Shown here piece by piece: positions 18,783 to 27,852 of a stretch of 64,000 bases of DNA. The notes under the pieces were generated by a model, which was not told the origin of the DNA, made no database searches, and saw nothing but the letters and a program-made list of their open reading frames with translations. The translations under genes were made by a program, and so were the position numbers. Origin of the DNA: Lactobacillus sp. ESL0679 (GTDB lineage: Bacteria; Bacillota; Bacilli; Lactobacillales; Lactobacillaceae); contig NZ_JAQTIG010000004.1 of the NCBI RefSeq assembly GCF_029433515.1, forward strand, positions 62,001 to 126,000, written 5' to 3'. Position 1 is the first letter of the stretch; each line of letters opens with the position of its first letter.

Positions 18783-20022
18783 TTGGCCAGAAAAATTACA
18801 AGAAATTGTTAAGGAAGTTGACGCTCAAATTGCGCCACAGCTTGCTAAGATTGATGATAATGTTTTGTATAATCAGAATAAAGTGTTGCAAGCATTTAAG
18901 GATAAGGCAGTAGCAGAAGCTGATTTGCTTGGAACGACTGGTTATGGTTCAGATGATTCGGGCCGTGATAAGCTAGACCGCATTTACGCGCAGATTTTCC
19001 ATACTGAAGATGCGCTTGTGCGTTCTCAATTTGTGTCAGGTACACATACGATTGCTACGGCAATGGCGGGGAATTTGCTGCCAGGCGATGAATTAACCTA
19101 TTTAACGGGAATGCCATACGACACTCTGCAACAAGTAATCGGCGTTGCTGGCGATGGGCGCGGCAGCTTAAAATCATACGGCGTTAAATTCTCGCACATT
19201 GATTTAAAGAACGGCGAGGTTGATTACGATGCTGCGCGCAAATTACTGAGCGAGCACCAGCCAAAGATGGTTGTCATTCAACGCTCACGCGGCTACGACA
19301 CGCGGCAAAGTTTTACTGTTGCCAAGATTAAGCCAATGATTGCAATGATTCGCGAGGTTAGCCCCAAGAGTATCATTATGATTGACAATTGCTACGGTGA
19401 ATTTTCCGAAAAGCATGAACCAACAGAATACGGTGCTGATTTGATGGCTGGCTCATTAATTAAAAATGCTGGTGGTGGCTTAGCCAAAATCGGTGGTTAT
19501 GTTGTTGGTAAGCACGAACTAATCGAAAATACCGCGGCGCGTTTGACTGCTGGTGGTATTGGCCGCGAGGAAGGTGCCAGTTTAAATAACAACATTGATT
19601 ACTTCGAAGGTCTCTTTATTGCGCCGAATACAACGGGTAATGCGATTAAGGGTGCAATTTATTCATCAGCGATTTTGGAAAAGATGGGTGAAGAAGTAAC
19701 GCCAAAGTGGAACGAAGATCGAACTGACTTGATTCAGACCGTGATTTTCCATGATCAAGACAAAATGATTCGCTTTGCTAAAGCTCTGCAAGAGAACTCA
19801 CCGGTTAATTCCTTTGTCGACCCAATTCCAAGCAATGATACGGGTTATGAAGATAAGGTAATCATGGCTGACGGTTCTTTTATTGAGGGTGCAAGCATTG
19901 AATTTTCTGGTGATGGTCCGATTCGGCCACCTTATGCCATTTACATGCAAGGTGGTTTGACATACGCCCACGTCAAAATTGCAATCACCAATGCGGTCAA
20001 CGAATTGTTTTTTCGCAAGTAA
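18775..20022 (+). CDS. Aluminium-resistance / methionine gamma-lyase-like PLP protein
   Basis: A 415-residue fold-type I PLP enzyme of the family annotated as cystathionine beta-lyase-like, aluminium resistance protein. Visible are the GTTGYGSDDSGRDKLD and SGTHTIATAMAGNLLPGDE segments of the cofactor-binding region, IMIDNCYGEFSE with the aspartate that contacts the pyridine nitrogen, and LIKNAGGGLAKIGGY with the likely Schiff-base lysine. The substrate is unproved. The start at 18775 has GAGGAATGG before it and overlaps the miaA stop; an ATG at 18760 lacks a ribosome site. The gene between miaA and glnA is a conserved lactobacillar arrangement. Confidence 0.87.
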   Translation: MNNWPEKLQEIVKEVDAQIAPQLAKIDDNVLYNQNKVLQAFKDKAVAEADLLGTTGYGSDDSGRDKLDRIYAQIFHTEDALVRSQFVSGTHTIATAMAGNLLPGDELTYLTGMPYDTLQQVIGVAGDGRGSLKSYGVKFSHIDLKNGEVDYDAARKLLSEHQPKMVVIQRSRGYDTRQSFTVAKIKPMIAMIREVSPKSIIMIDNCYGEFSEKHEPTEYGADLMAGSLIKNAGGGLAKIGGYVVGKHELIENTAARLTAGGIGREEGASLNNNIDYFEGLFIAPNTTGNAIKGAIYSSAILEKMGEEVTPKWNEDRTDLIQTVIFHDQDKMIRFAKALQENSPVNSFVDPIPSNDTGYEDKVIMADGSFIEGASIEFSGDGPIRPPYAIYMQGGLTYAHVKIAITNAVNELFFRK

Positions 20023-20186
20023 TTCTTAAAATAATTAAAAAAATGTTAAAGGTTGGCTCAAAACTACTAGACCACTTTGACTTTTAGACAAGAGTTTGCT
20101 ATTGTGTTAGTCAGGTTTAGAGCAGAACGAGAAAATTTTTGCTAGGACCAGACCAATTACTGTATGATTTTTTATTAGGTGAAAAA

Positions 20187-21524
20187 ATGGCAAAAACAAT
20201 TACAGCAGATGATATTAGACAGAGCGTTGCTGATAATGACGTTCGCTTTTTAAGATTAGCATTTACGGACATCAACGGTACTTTGAAGGCCGTTGAGGTG
20301 CCAAATAGTCAACTTGAGAAGGTTTTAAGTAATGATATCCGTTTTGACGGTTCTTCAATCGATGGTTTTGTTCGCTTGGAAGAAAGCGATATGGTTTTGT
20401 ACCCGGATTTCTCAACTTGGGCAGTATTGCCGTGGACTGACCGCCAAGGTGGTAAGATTGGTCGGCTGATTTGTTCAGTTCATACAACAGATGGTAAGCC
20501 ATTTCCTGGTGATCCACGGAACAATTTAAAGCGTGTAGTTGAGCAGATGCGGACAATGGGCTTTTCTGATTTTGATATTGGTTTTGAAGCTGAATTCCAC
20601 TTGTTGAAGTTAGATGAACATGGCGATTGGACCACGCAAGTGCCAGACCACGCTTCATACTTTGATATGACCTCAAATGATGAAAGTGCTAGCTGCCGCC
20701 GTGATATTGTTGAAACTCTCGAAAGCATTGGTTTTGAAGTTGAAGCTGCTCACCATGAAGTTGGTGATGGCCAACAAGAAATCGACTTTAGATTCGACGA
20801 TGCGTTAACAACTGCTGACCGTGTTCAAACCTTTAAGATGGTTGTTCGTGAAGTTGCTAAAAAGCACAATTTGTTTGCGACATTTATGGCTAAGCCGCTT
20901 CAAGGCCAAGCTGGTAACGGGATGCACACTAATATGTCCTTGTTCAAAGATGGTAAGAATGCCTTTTATGACAAGAACAATAAGTTCCACCTGTCAGATA
21001 CCGCACTTTACTTCTTAAATGGTATCTTGACACATGCCCGCGCAATTACTGCAGTTGGCAACCCGACTGTTAACTCATACAAACGGCTGATTCCAGGCTT
21101 TGAAGCACCAGTTTATATTTCTTGGGCTTCAAAGAACCGTTCACCAATGGTGCGGATTCCTTCAGCTGAAGAAATCAACACGCGTTTGGAAATGCGTTCT
21201 GCTGATCCAACTGCTAACCCATATCTTCTACTTGCAGCTTGTTTAGCTGCTGGACTTGATGGAATCAAGAAGGCAGAAATGCCAATGGCGCCAATTACTT
21301 CTAACGTATTTGAAATGAGCGAAGAAAAACGCGAAGAATTGGGAATTAAGCCATTGCCAGCAACTTTGCACAGCGCTATCAAGGCATTCAAGGCTGACAA
21401 GTTAATTCAAGATGCCTTGGGTGAACACCTTTCACACAGTTTTATTTCTTCTAAAGAATTGGAATGGGCACAATATACTCAGACCGTTTCTAACTGGGAA
21501 AGAAATAAGTATATGGGCTACTAA
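20187..21524 (+). CDS. glnA: Glutamine synthetase (type I)
   Basis: Makes glutamine from glutamate, ammonia and ATP. The 445-residue subunit matches the Firmicutes GSI-alpha length. The beta-grasp domain starts [21 protein letters not shown], with the latch loop [16 protein letters not shown]; the catalytic domain has [35 protein letters not shown] and the flap loop with the catalytic Glu. The adenylylation Tyr loop of GSI-beta is absent, as expected. MAKTITADD at 20187 was chosen over an in-frame ATG at 20139: it has an AGGTG site and aligns with the family start. No convincing GlnR box was found upstream. Confidence 0.96.
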   Translation: MAKTITADDIRQSVADNDVRFLRLAFTDINGTLKAVEVPNSQLEKVLSNDIRFDGSSIDGFVRLEESDMVLYPDFSTWAVLPWTDRQGGKIGRLICSVHTTDGKPFPGDPRNNLKRVVEQMRTMGFSDFDIGFEAEFHLLKLDEHGDWTTQVPDHASYFDMTSNDESASCRRDIVETLESIGFEVEAAHHEVGDGQQEIDFRFDDALTTADRVQTFKMVVREVAKKHNLFATFMAKPLQGQAGNGMHTNMSLFKDGKNAFYDKNNKFHLSDTALYFLNGILTHARAITAVGNPTVNSYKRLIPGFEAPVYISWASKNRSPMVRIPSAEEINTRLEMRSADPTANPYLLLAACLAAGLDGIKKAEMPMAPITSNVFEMSEEKREELGIKPLPATLHSAIKAFKADKLIQDALGEHLSHSFISSKELEWAQYTQTVSNWERNKYMGY

Positions 21525-21542
21525 GTAAAAGATTAATTTATT

Positions 21543-21582
21543 AAACAGAATTGCTTGATTAATTTCAAGAGGTTCTGTTTTT
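21543..21582 (+). terminator. Terminator after glnA
   Basis: AACAGAA...CTTGA arm pairs with TCAAG...TTCTGTT, followed by a T run, 20 bp after glnA. Confidence 0.85.
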
Positions 21583-21672
21583 TATTAATGCAAAAATAAA
21601 AGAATAGAACCATTAATTTAATTTGTTGTAAGTGATAAAATTGTAGTATTGAGTAATTTTGTGAGGTAAAAA

Positions 21673-22851
21673 GTGACACAGCATAAATCGATTTATACTA
21701 AAGATGTAATATTGGTAATGGCAGCATCGTTTTTCTTCATGTTTAGCACGATGTTTGTTAATCCGTTAATTAATGGTTATGCTAAGAGTCTCGGTGCTAG
21801 CAGTGCATTTGCGGGAATTATCGTTGGGATTATGAGTATCGCAGCAATGTTTTTGCGGCCAATTGCGGGTAATTTGACGGATAAGTTTTCGAAATTTCGC
21901 CTATCACTAATTGGTGGTGTGCTAATTTTTATTGGCGTAACTGGGTACGTGCTTGCACCAAAAAGTGGGTGGCTGCTACTGTTTCGGCTAATTAATGGTG
22001 CTGGCTACGTGCTAGATACAGTTTGCATGACTACTTGGCTAGCTTTCTTAGTCCCGCGCGAGCATGTCGGCGAGGCCATGGGCTTTTACGGCTTGATGAA
22101 TGCACTGGCAATGGCCGTGGCACCAGCTCTAGCGATTAACGTTTATCAAAAAACGGGTTACCGACTGGCAATAATTGCTTCCGCGGTATCGTCTTTCTTG
22201 ATGATTATTACGATTCAATTTGTTGGCAACCATGCCAAACCTGAGAAAAAGACAGAAGAAGCAAGTAAATCCAAGCATTTTAAGATTATTGAAGTTAAAG
22301 ATTTGCCAATTGCGCTGTTAACCACGTTGTTTGCCTTTCCGTATTTTGCTACTCAAGCAGACTTGGTAACTTACGCAGAGGAACGGCATTTGAATGTGGC
22401 GGTCGGCTCATACTTTTTAATTTATGCCGTGGTATTATTGGTCATTAGAATTGGCTTAAAAAATTTATTTGATACGGTTCGCTTTGGCGTCTGGTTCTGG
22501 CTGAGTGCCGCCGCAACAGCAATTTATTTGGTATTACTTGCAGTAATGAAAAATAACTGGGAGATGGCATTAGCAGCGTGTGGCATGGCAATTGGCTACG
22601 GCGTTATTTATTCTGTCTTGCAGTCAACGGCATTGTTGCTCGCGCCGATTAACGAGCAGGGACTGGCAAGCAGCACCTTTTATTTAGGATTGGATATTGG
22701 GATGGCATTTGGCCCAATCATTATGGGATTTGTAAATGATCTACTGCCGATTAAATATTTCTATCCGGTTCAATTGCTGCTAATTCCGTTGATGATTATT
22801 GTTTATCTACGTTATCGTAAACGCCTGAACAGTGCGATTAACAATCATTAA
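21673..22851 (+). CDS. MFS transporter
   Basis: A 392-residue major facilitator with about twelve transmembrane segments. The motif A loop between helices 2 and 3 reads GNLTDKFSKFRLSLIGG, and RLINGAGYVLDT resembles the motif B arginine region. Substrate is unknown: the family covers drug efflux and sugar or metabolite export. Translation probably starts at a GTG, with GAGGT 7 bp before it. It stands alone between terminators. Confidence 0.87.
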   Translation: MTQHKSIYTKDVILVMAASFFFMFSTMFVNPLINGYAKSLGASSAFAGIIVGIMSIAAMFLRPIAGNLTDKFSKFRLSLIGGVLIFIGVTGYVLAPKSGWLLLFRLINGAGYVLDTVCMTTWLAFLVPREHVGEAMGFYGLMNALAMAVAPALAINVYQKTGYRLAIIASAVSSFLMIITIQFVGNHAKPEKKTEEASKSKHFKIIEVKDLPIALLTTLFAFPYFATQADLVTYAEERHLNVAVGSYFLIYAVVLLVIRIGLKNLFDTVRFGVWFWLSAAATAIYLVLLAVMKNNWEMALAACGMAIGYGVIYSVLQSTALLLAPINEQGLASSTFYLGLDIGMAFGPIIMGFVNDLLPIKYFYPVQLLLIPLMIIVYLRYRKRLNSAINNH

Positions 22852-22855
22852 AACT

Positions 22856-22892
22856 TAAAGACGAGGTATGTTTGTTCCTTGTCTTTTTTTTG
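22856..22892 (+). terminator. Terminator after the MFS gene
   Basis: AAAGACGAGG/CCTTGTCTTT hairpin (one G-U pair) followed by eight T residues. Confidence 0.85.
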
Positions 22893-23006
22893 ATAGCTTT
22901 ATCTTGAAATTTACTTAAAAAATAATTACATTAAAATAAGAAATTTTGAATAGTTGCTCAAAAAGGTCCATAATAGTGAGGTCTATTTGAAAAGGAGTTA
23001 CTATTT

Positions 23007-24503
23007 ATGGATAACAAACAGCCGAAAAAAATCACACTCGGCACGTTAATTTTAATGATTTTTTCGTCCATTTTTGGGTTCAGTAATTCGCTGACTGCGT
23101 ATTACCAAATGGGTTATGCAAGTATCATTTGGTATGTAATTGCGGCAATTCTGTTCTTTCTACCATCTGCACTAATTTTTGCAGAATATGGCGCGTCTTT
23201 TAAGGGTGTCAAGGGTGGTATTTTTTCTTGGCTTGAAGAGTCATCTAACGAAAAGGTCGCATTTGTTGGTACTTTTATTTGGCTTGCTGCCTGGGTTGTA
23301 TGGCTGGTTTCGTCCACGCAATTCTTCCTTGTTGCTCTGTCAACATTGATTTCAGGTAAAGACATGACGCAAACTTGGCATCTTGGCTTTTTGTCATCGA
23401 CTCAACTTTTGGGTGTGCTTGAAGTTGCCTTCATGATTGTGGTTACGTTCTTTGCTGCTAAGGGAATTGACAAAATTACAGCTGTCGACAAGGTTGGCGG
23501 GGCCTTTGCAATTCTGATTGCTCTTGGCTTCATGTTAGCGTCAATGTTAGTTTTTGCCTTCAGTCATGGTCATTTTGCGGAACCAGTGACGGCGATGAAC
23601 TTTACTAAGTCGCCTAATCCAGCGTTCCAAACGCCTGTTGCTGTTCTGTCATTTATTGTTTATGCCTTGTTTGCTTATGGCGGTCTTGAAACTTCGGCTG
23701 GTGTTATTGATTCAGTTGATAAGCCTGAAAAGACTTTCCCTAAGGCAATGATGGGCGCGATGGCATTGATGACTGGGCTCTATGTTATTAACATTCTCAT
23801 GTGTGGTATTTCGACTAACTGGGCCGCTGTTTTGGGTGCCAAAAACGTTAATATTGCTAATATGGAGTATGTGTTAGTCAACAATTTAGGAATTGTAATG
23901 GGCCACAGTATGGGCTTATCGCAATCTGCAACATTGACTTTGGGAACGATTTTTTCACGGCTTGCTGGGTTAGCTGATGTTTTATCCGGAATTTCTGCTG
24001 CCTTCTTGATGGTTTACTCACCAATTAAGTCCTTCATTGAGGGTTGTGATGCGCGTCTTTTACCTAAAAAATTAGTGAAATTGAATAAGCATAACATGCC
24101 AGAACGCGCAATGTGGGCACAGGCAGCACTGATTAGTGTCATTATCCTGTTTATATCCTTTGGTGGTAATGCTGCGGGACAATTTTACACGATTTTAATG
24201 GATATGATGAATGTTTCATCAACTGTACCATATCTGTTCTTGATTGGGGTATTCCCATTCTTCAAGATGAAGAAGGATATTGATCGACCGTTTGTCTTTA
24301 TCAAGGGCAAAGGTAAGGTCTGGGCAGTAACGATTGTTGTCTGGCTGGTTGTTGCCATGGGCATTATCTTTACTTGTATTGAGCCAATGCTGGAAGGCGA
24401 CTACATGACGTCGTTTTGGACAGCAATTGGACCAGTTGCCTTTGGTGTCGTTGCTTATATTTATTACACTTATCGTGAACACCATGATGCAAAAATGGCT
24501 TAA
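23007..24503 (+). CDS. yjeM: YjeM-type glutamate/GABA family permease
   Basis: A 498-residue APC-superfamily permease with about thirteen hydrophobic stretches. The start KKITLGTLILMIFSSIFGFSNSLTAYYQMGY and the SWLEESSNEKVAFVGTFIWLAAW and FAYGGLETSAGVIDSVDKPEKTFPKAMMGA segments are those of the YjeM branch, named for its relation to glutamate/gamma-aminobutyrate antiporters. Actual substrate is unverified. There is an AAGGAG ribosome site; it is transcribed alone and ends at a strong terminator. Its partner decarboxylase, if any, is not adjacent. Confidence 0.86.
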   Translation: MDNKQPKKITLGTLILMIFSSIFGFSNSLTAYYQMGYASIIWYVIAAILFFLPSALIFAEYGASFKGVKGGIFSWLEESSNEKVAFVGTFIWLAAWVVWLVSSTQFFLVALSTLISGKDMTQTWHLGFLSSTQLLGVLEVAFMIVVTFFAAKGIDKITAVDKVGGAFAILIALGFMLASMLVFAFSHGHFAEPVTAMNFTKSPNPAFQTPVAVLSFIVYALFAYGGLETSAGVIDSVDKPEKTFPKAMMGAMALMTGLYVINILMCGISTNWAAVLGAKNVNIANMEYVLVNNLGIVMGHSMGLSQSATLTLGTIFSRLAGLADVLSGISAAFLMVYSPIKSFIEGCDARLLPKKLVKLNKHNMPERAMWAQAALISVIILFISFGGNAAGQFYTILMDMMNVSSTVPYLFLIGVFPFFKMKKDIDRPFVFIKGKGKVWAVTIVVWLVVAMGIIFTCIEPMLEGDYMTSFWTAIGPVAFGVVAYIYYTYREHHDAKMA

Positions 24504-24531
24504 ATAATTAGAAAATATTCGTAGTTATACA

Positions 24532-24567
24532 GAACCCCCGAAGTTAGAAAAACTAACTTCGGGGTTT
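24532..24567 (+). terminator. Strong terminator after yjeM
   Basis: Perfect stem CCCCGAAGTTAG/CTAACTTCGGGG with a short A-rich loop and T run. Confidence 0.93.
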
Positions 24568-24713
24568 TACTATAGTTAAATAATCTAAAGAAACTAAATC
24601 TTTAGCAAAAATAAAATTTATTGCTTAAAAAGTTGAGTATAGTAAACTGTATATGCAAAAATCATTTAGTATAAGCATATTAATAATTGCAAATTATAGC
24701 AAGGAGGATAAAA

Positions 24714-25208
24714 GTGGACTTTAGGATTTATGTCGCTTTATTTCCAACGGTTTTTATGTTCCATGAATTAGAAGAAATCTTATTCTTTAAAGGTTATAAA
24801 GAGCTGATAAATAATAAAGTGCCTAAAATGTTTAAAGGTAACTATTTGAACAAATATCTTAATTTATCATCAAGAACATTTATTTTAACAATATTTGAAG
24901 AGTTTATTATTTTAGTATTAATTACTGGGATTACATTGCTCAAAATTTCATACTTAAAATTTTATGTAGCTTTGATGCTTGCATATAACTACCATATTTT
25001 AGGACATGTAATTCAGGCGATTGTAGTTCAGTCTTATGTACCGGGACTTATTTTTGGTATAGCCAGTAGTATTATTAGTGTTTATTGGATAAGTATGATG
25101 CCAGTGAATAATTGGTCCTTTGTTTTGTGGTGTTCAGTTATAATACTAGTTTTGATTTTTCTAAATATACAAATTTGTTTTAAAGTAGGCAAAAATTTTT
25201 TTAATTAA
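24714..25208 (+). CDS. HXXEE domain-containing membrane protein
   Basis: A 164-residue hydrophobic protein with four to five predicted membrane segments. The family motif HxxEE is at the start (FMFHELEEILF), and a later NYHILGHVIQ supplies further histidines, so a metal-dependent membrane enzyme is possible, but no function is established for the family. The GTG start at 24714 is preceded by a perfect AAGGAGG; an in-frame TTG at 24687 has no such site. Its DNA is more AT-rich than its neighbours and it sits alone between two terminators, which could reflect horizontal gain (inference). Confidence 0.75.
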   Translation: MDFRIYVALFPTVFMFHELEEILFFKGYKELINNKVPKMFKGNYLNKYLNLSSRTFILTIFEEFIILVLITGITLLKISYLKFYVALMLAYNYHILGHVIQAIVVQSYVPGLIFGIASSIISVYWISMMPVNNWSFVLWCSVIILVLIFLNIQICFKVGKNFFN

Positions 25209-25242
25209 AAAAGGTAAAATTGTTGTAATACCTTCTAAACAG

Positions 25243-25276
25243 AAAAACACGCAGGAATTTTTTCCTATGTGTTAGC
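25243..25276 (-). terminator. Terminator downstream of pyrFE (may also serve the HXXEE gene)
   Basis: Hairpin AACAC..AGGAA/TTCCT..GTGTT with a T run on the minus strand and A/T tracts on both sides. Confidence 0.7.
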
Positions 25277-25291
25277 TTACAGATGTTTGTT

Positions 25292-25927
25292 TTATTTAAA
25301 TTTTTTACCCCATTGCCACGGGTCCTCGTGCCAAGTCTTGAGTGCGTCATATTCGGTTGCACTGATGTAATTTAATTCTTTTTCCTTCTTTAATAATTGA
25401 GGATAAGAAAGAAGGGGATTGAAGGCAATGTTAGCTGCTGCAAAGTTTTGCTTAGCATCTGGCAAATAATAAGTGAAAATTGAGCTGACGCCAATAACAT
25501 TGCCGCCTTCATTTTGTGTTGCCTTAACTGCATTTAGGACAGAACTACCGGTTGTAATTAAATCATCAATTAAAACAATTCTGTCTTGGTCAGTGAAGCA
25601 GCCTTCAATTTGGCGCCCCTTACCGTGATCTTTAGGCTTAGGACGAACATAAATCATTGGTAGACCAAGCTTGGCAGCAACCCATGCAGCATGAGGAATA
25701 CCAGCGGTTGCCACACCACCGATAATGGTTACTTCTGGGTACTCAGCCTTGATTAAGTCAGCTAAGTCGCTGGCAATCCAATCGCGTAAGTCGGGGTAAG
25801 AAACCGTGAGGCGTAAATCGGTGTAGATTGGTGAGAGCATGCCACTTGCATAAGTAAAAGGCTTGTCTGGCGAAACTGTGATGATTTTTTCTGCGATTAA
25901 TTTAGCAATGATTTGTTCTTGATGCAT
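25292..25927 (-). CDS. pyrE: Orotate phosphoribosyltransferase
   Basis: Joins orotate to PRPP to make OMP, the fifth step of UMP synthesis. The 211-residue enzyme has the dimer-forming N-terminus with PFTYASGMLSPIYTDLR, a lysine-rich loop MIYVRPKPKDHGKGRQIEG, and the PRPP-binding motif RIVLIDDLITTGSSVLNAV. The start MHQEQIIAK at 25927 has an AAGGAG site that lies within the pyrF end; upstream in-frame ATGs are inside pyrF in another frame. It follows pyrF by 1 bp, so the two are coupled and share the PyrR attenuator upstream of pyrF. Confidence 0.96.
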   Translation of the reverse strand: MHQEQIIAKLIAEKIITVSPDKPFTYASGMLSPIYTDLRLTVSYPDLRDWIASDLADLIKAEYPEVTIIGGVATAGIPHAAWVAAKLGLPMIYVRPKPKDHGKGRQIEGCFTDQDRIVLIDDLITTGSSVLNAVKATQNEGGNVIGVSSIFTYYLPDAKQNFAAANIAFNPLLSYPQLLKKEKELNYISATEYDALKTWHEDPWQWGKKFK

Positions 25928-25928
25928 C

Positions 25929-26636
25929 TTAGTTAAACTCCTTTTTAATTGCTTGATAGGCTGCTTCTGGGTTAGCAGCTTGGGTAATTGGTCGGCCGAC
26001 AACAATTGCACTAGCGCCGTATTTTTTTGCTTGTGCTGGGGTAGCGACTCGCTTTTGGTCGTCATTATTGCTGTGTGCCGGTCTAATTCCCGGCGTTACG
26101 TAAAGAAAGTCAGGACCAATTTTTGCTCTTAGGTTTTGAACTTCTAGAGGTGAGCAAATGACACCATCGGCGCCAGCTTTTTGTGCTGTTTGTGCAAGAC
26201 TGATAACTTGCTCATTCATTGGTAAGCGGCAGTTTTGCTCATCTTTTAAAATTGAGTCAGAAATTGAAGTTAATTCCGTAACAGCTAGCAGTTCAGGCAC
26301 ACCTTGTCCAGCTGGCGTACCAGCGATTAAACCGTCCTTGGCCGCCTTAATCATGCTGCTACCGCCGAGTGCGTGAATAGTAATACAAAAGATATTGAGC
26401 TGGGCCAGTTGTTTGGCCGCGTTATAAACTGTATTTGGAATATCATGCAATTTTAAATCTAAAAAGATGTGGTAACCTGCATTGCTTAATCGTTTAACTA
26501 AAGTACTTCCAGAATGATAAAAAAGTTCCATGCCAATTTTTAAGTAAGTTTCTTGTGCAGTGCCAAGTTTAGGCAAAAGTTGTGCAACATCCTGCTCGTT
26601 AGCATAATCAAGGGCGACAAAAACTGCTTTTTCCAT
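25929..26636 (-). CDS. pyrF: Orotidine 5'-phosphate decarboxylase
   Basis: Decarboxylates OMP to UMP. This 235-residue TIM-barrel enzyme has the N-terminal FVALDYANEQD substrate site, the catalytic charge network in IFLDLKLHDIPNTV (Asp-x-Lys-x-x-Asp), and the phosphate-gripping TPGIRP and GASAIVVGRPIT loops. Length is normal. First gene of the minus-strand pyrFE pair, with GGAGGTT before the ATG and a PyrR-controlled leader upstream. Confidence 0.97.
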   Translation of the reverse strand: MEKAVFVALDYANEQDVAQLLPKLGTAQETYLKIGMELFYHSGSTLVKRLSNAGYHIFLDLKLHDIPNTVYNAAKQLAQLNIFCITIHALGGSSMIKAAKDGLIAGTPAGQGVPELLAVTELTSISDSILKDEQNCRLPMNEQVISLAQTAQKAGADGVICSPLEVQNLRAKIGPDFLYVTPGIRPAHSNNDDQKRVATPAQAKKYGASAIVVGRPITQAANPEAAYQAIKKEFN

Positions 26637-26647
26637 TGCAAACCTCC

Positions 26648-26734
26648 AAAAAAAGTCTATTTTGGCACAGAGCGCGTCAAAATAGACTTTTTCGGTATTT
26701 AGTCATGTTTAACTTGCGGTCTCTCTGTACCGTT
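26648..26734 (-). promoter_or_regulatory. PyrR attenuator of pyrFE
   Basis: On the minus strand a PyrR-binding hairpin with the core ACGGTACAGAGAGACCG lies at 26716-26733, followed by a terminator hairpin AAAAGTCTATTTTG/CAAAATAGACTTTT (26650-26692) and a T run before pyrF. Bound PyrR-UMP should block the antiterminator and stop transcription when pyrimidines are plentiful. Confidence 0.85.
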
Positions 26735-26887
26735 TAAAGTTTATTGTTAGTTAGTTTAGCATCATCTTGACTAAAAGACAACTAATTTTTGCTAATAGTT
26801 TTAAGCAATGGTAATGCACGTCATTTATTTTGGTATAATTAATATAAATTTAAGCTGTTTAACAGAATTACGAAAAGGAATTAAAAA

Positions 26888-27745
26888 ATGAGTAAGAAGC
26901 GAAAGAAACATATTATTACTTGGACAGTTATCGCTTTGGTGCTGCTAGTTGCCGGCTGGTTTAGTTTTGGCCCTGGAATTTCCAATCATGCGCCAAAAGA
27001 GCGGGTGATTACGATTGGCGTCGTTGGCGAAAGCAACTCTGAGCAAGTAATTTGGCAACATGTTGCCCAAAAGGCCAAACGCGATTATGGCATTATCATT
27101 AAGACCAAGGTTTTTACAGATTACAATCAACCCAACAAGGCTTTGCGAGACGGTGAAATTGACCTCAATGCCATTCAAACGACAACTTTTATGCATACTT
27201 GGTCCAAGGCAAATCATGCCAAGATTGTTTCGATTGGTAAAACCTATATTGCGCCGATTCGCTTGTACTCCAAGAAGTATCATAAGTTGAGCCAATTGCC
27301 GCAAGGAGCTACAATTGCAATCCCCAATGATGCCGCAACTGAATCGCGGGCACTCCATGTCTTAAAGAATGCCGGGTTAATTAGTTTAACTAGTGGGCAA
27401 AAGTTAAAGACGATTGCGGATATTACTGCTAATCCGCAACATATCAAGATTAAAGAAGTCAGTGACGAGCAATGTGCGCGGATTATCAATTCCGTTGACG
27501 CGGTGATTGTGAACAATGACTTTGCCGTGCCGGCTGGCCTTGGCCCGAAAGAAACGATTTTTGTGGAACCAATTAATAAGGAGTCGGCTGGTGCCATTAA
27601 TAATATTTGTACGACAGAGGACAAGAAGAACGATCCCGACTACCAACATGTTGTCAAATGTTATCAAACTGAGGAAACTAAGAAGCTTTACCATAAGTTT
27701 TATGGTGAGATGCAGCAGGCTGTTTGGGACGTCAAGTTGAAATAA
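26888..27745 (+). CDS. MetQ/NlpA-type substrate-binding protein, membrane-anchored
   Basis: A 285-residue solute-binding protein of the NlpA/MetQ (ABC-type methionine) family: VITIGVVGESNSEQVIWQHV, DYNQPNKALRDGEIDLNAIQTTTFM and the hinge region ATIAIPNDAATESRALHVLKNAGLI are typical. Family members are usually lipoproteins; here a single N-terminal helix (about residues 10-29) is followed by FGPGISN with no lipobox cysteine, so it would be held by an uncleaved anchor or by a cleaved signal. No permease or ATPase gene is next to it, so its transporter must lie elsewhere or it has another role. It sits between the two parts of the pyr regulon. Confidence 0.82.
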   Translation: MSKKRKKHIITWTVIALVLLVAGWFSFGPGISNHAPKERVITIGVVGESNSEQVIWQHVAQKAKRDYGIIIKTKVFTDYNQPNKALRDGEIDLNAIQTTTFMHTWSKANHAKIVSIGKTYIAPIRLYSKKYHKLSQLPQGATIAIPNDAATESRALHVLKNAGLISLTSGQKLKTIADITANPQHIKIKEVSDEQCARIINSVDAVIVNNDFAVPAGLGPKETIFVEPINKESAGAINNICTTEDKKNDPDYQHVVKCYQTEETKKLYHKFYGEMQQAVWDVKLK

Positions 27746-27852
27746 GTTATGTCTAGAGCTGTTTAATTAAATCTTGGCAAATAATTAAAAACGTGTAAAA
27801 TAAATTGCAAAAATAATTGTAATGTCTGTGAGCATTCATTTTTGGAGGGAAA

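Noticed and set aside
20041..20186. Possible GlnR operator before glnA (TGTTA...type half sites).
   Set aside because: Only half sites match; no full TGTNAN7TNACA box was found, so it is not listed.
20139..20186. Upstream in-frame start for glnA adding 16 residues.
   Set aside because: No ribosome site and the extra residues do not fit the family; the start at 20187 aligns with known GlnA.
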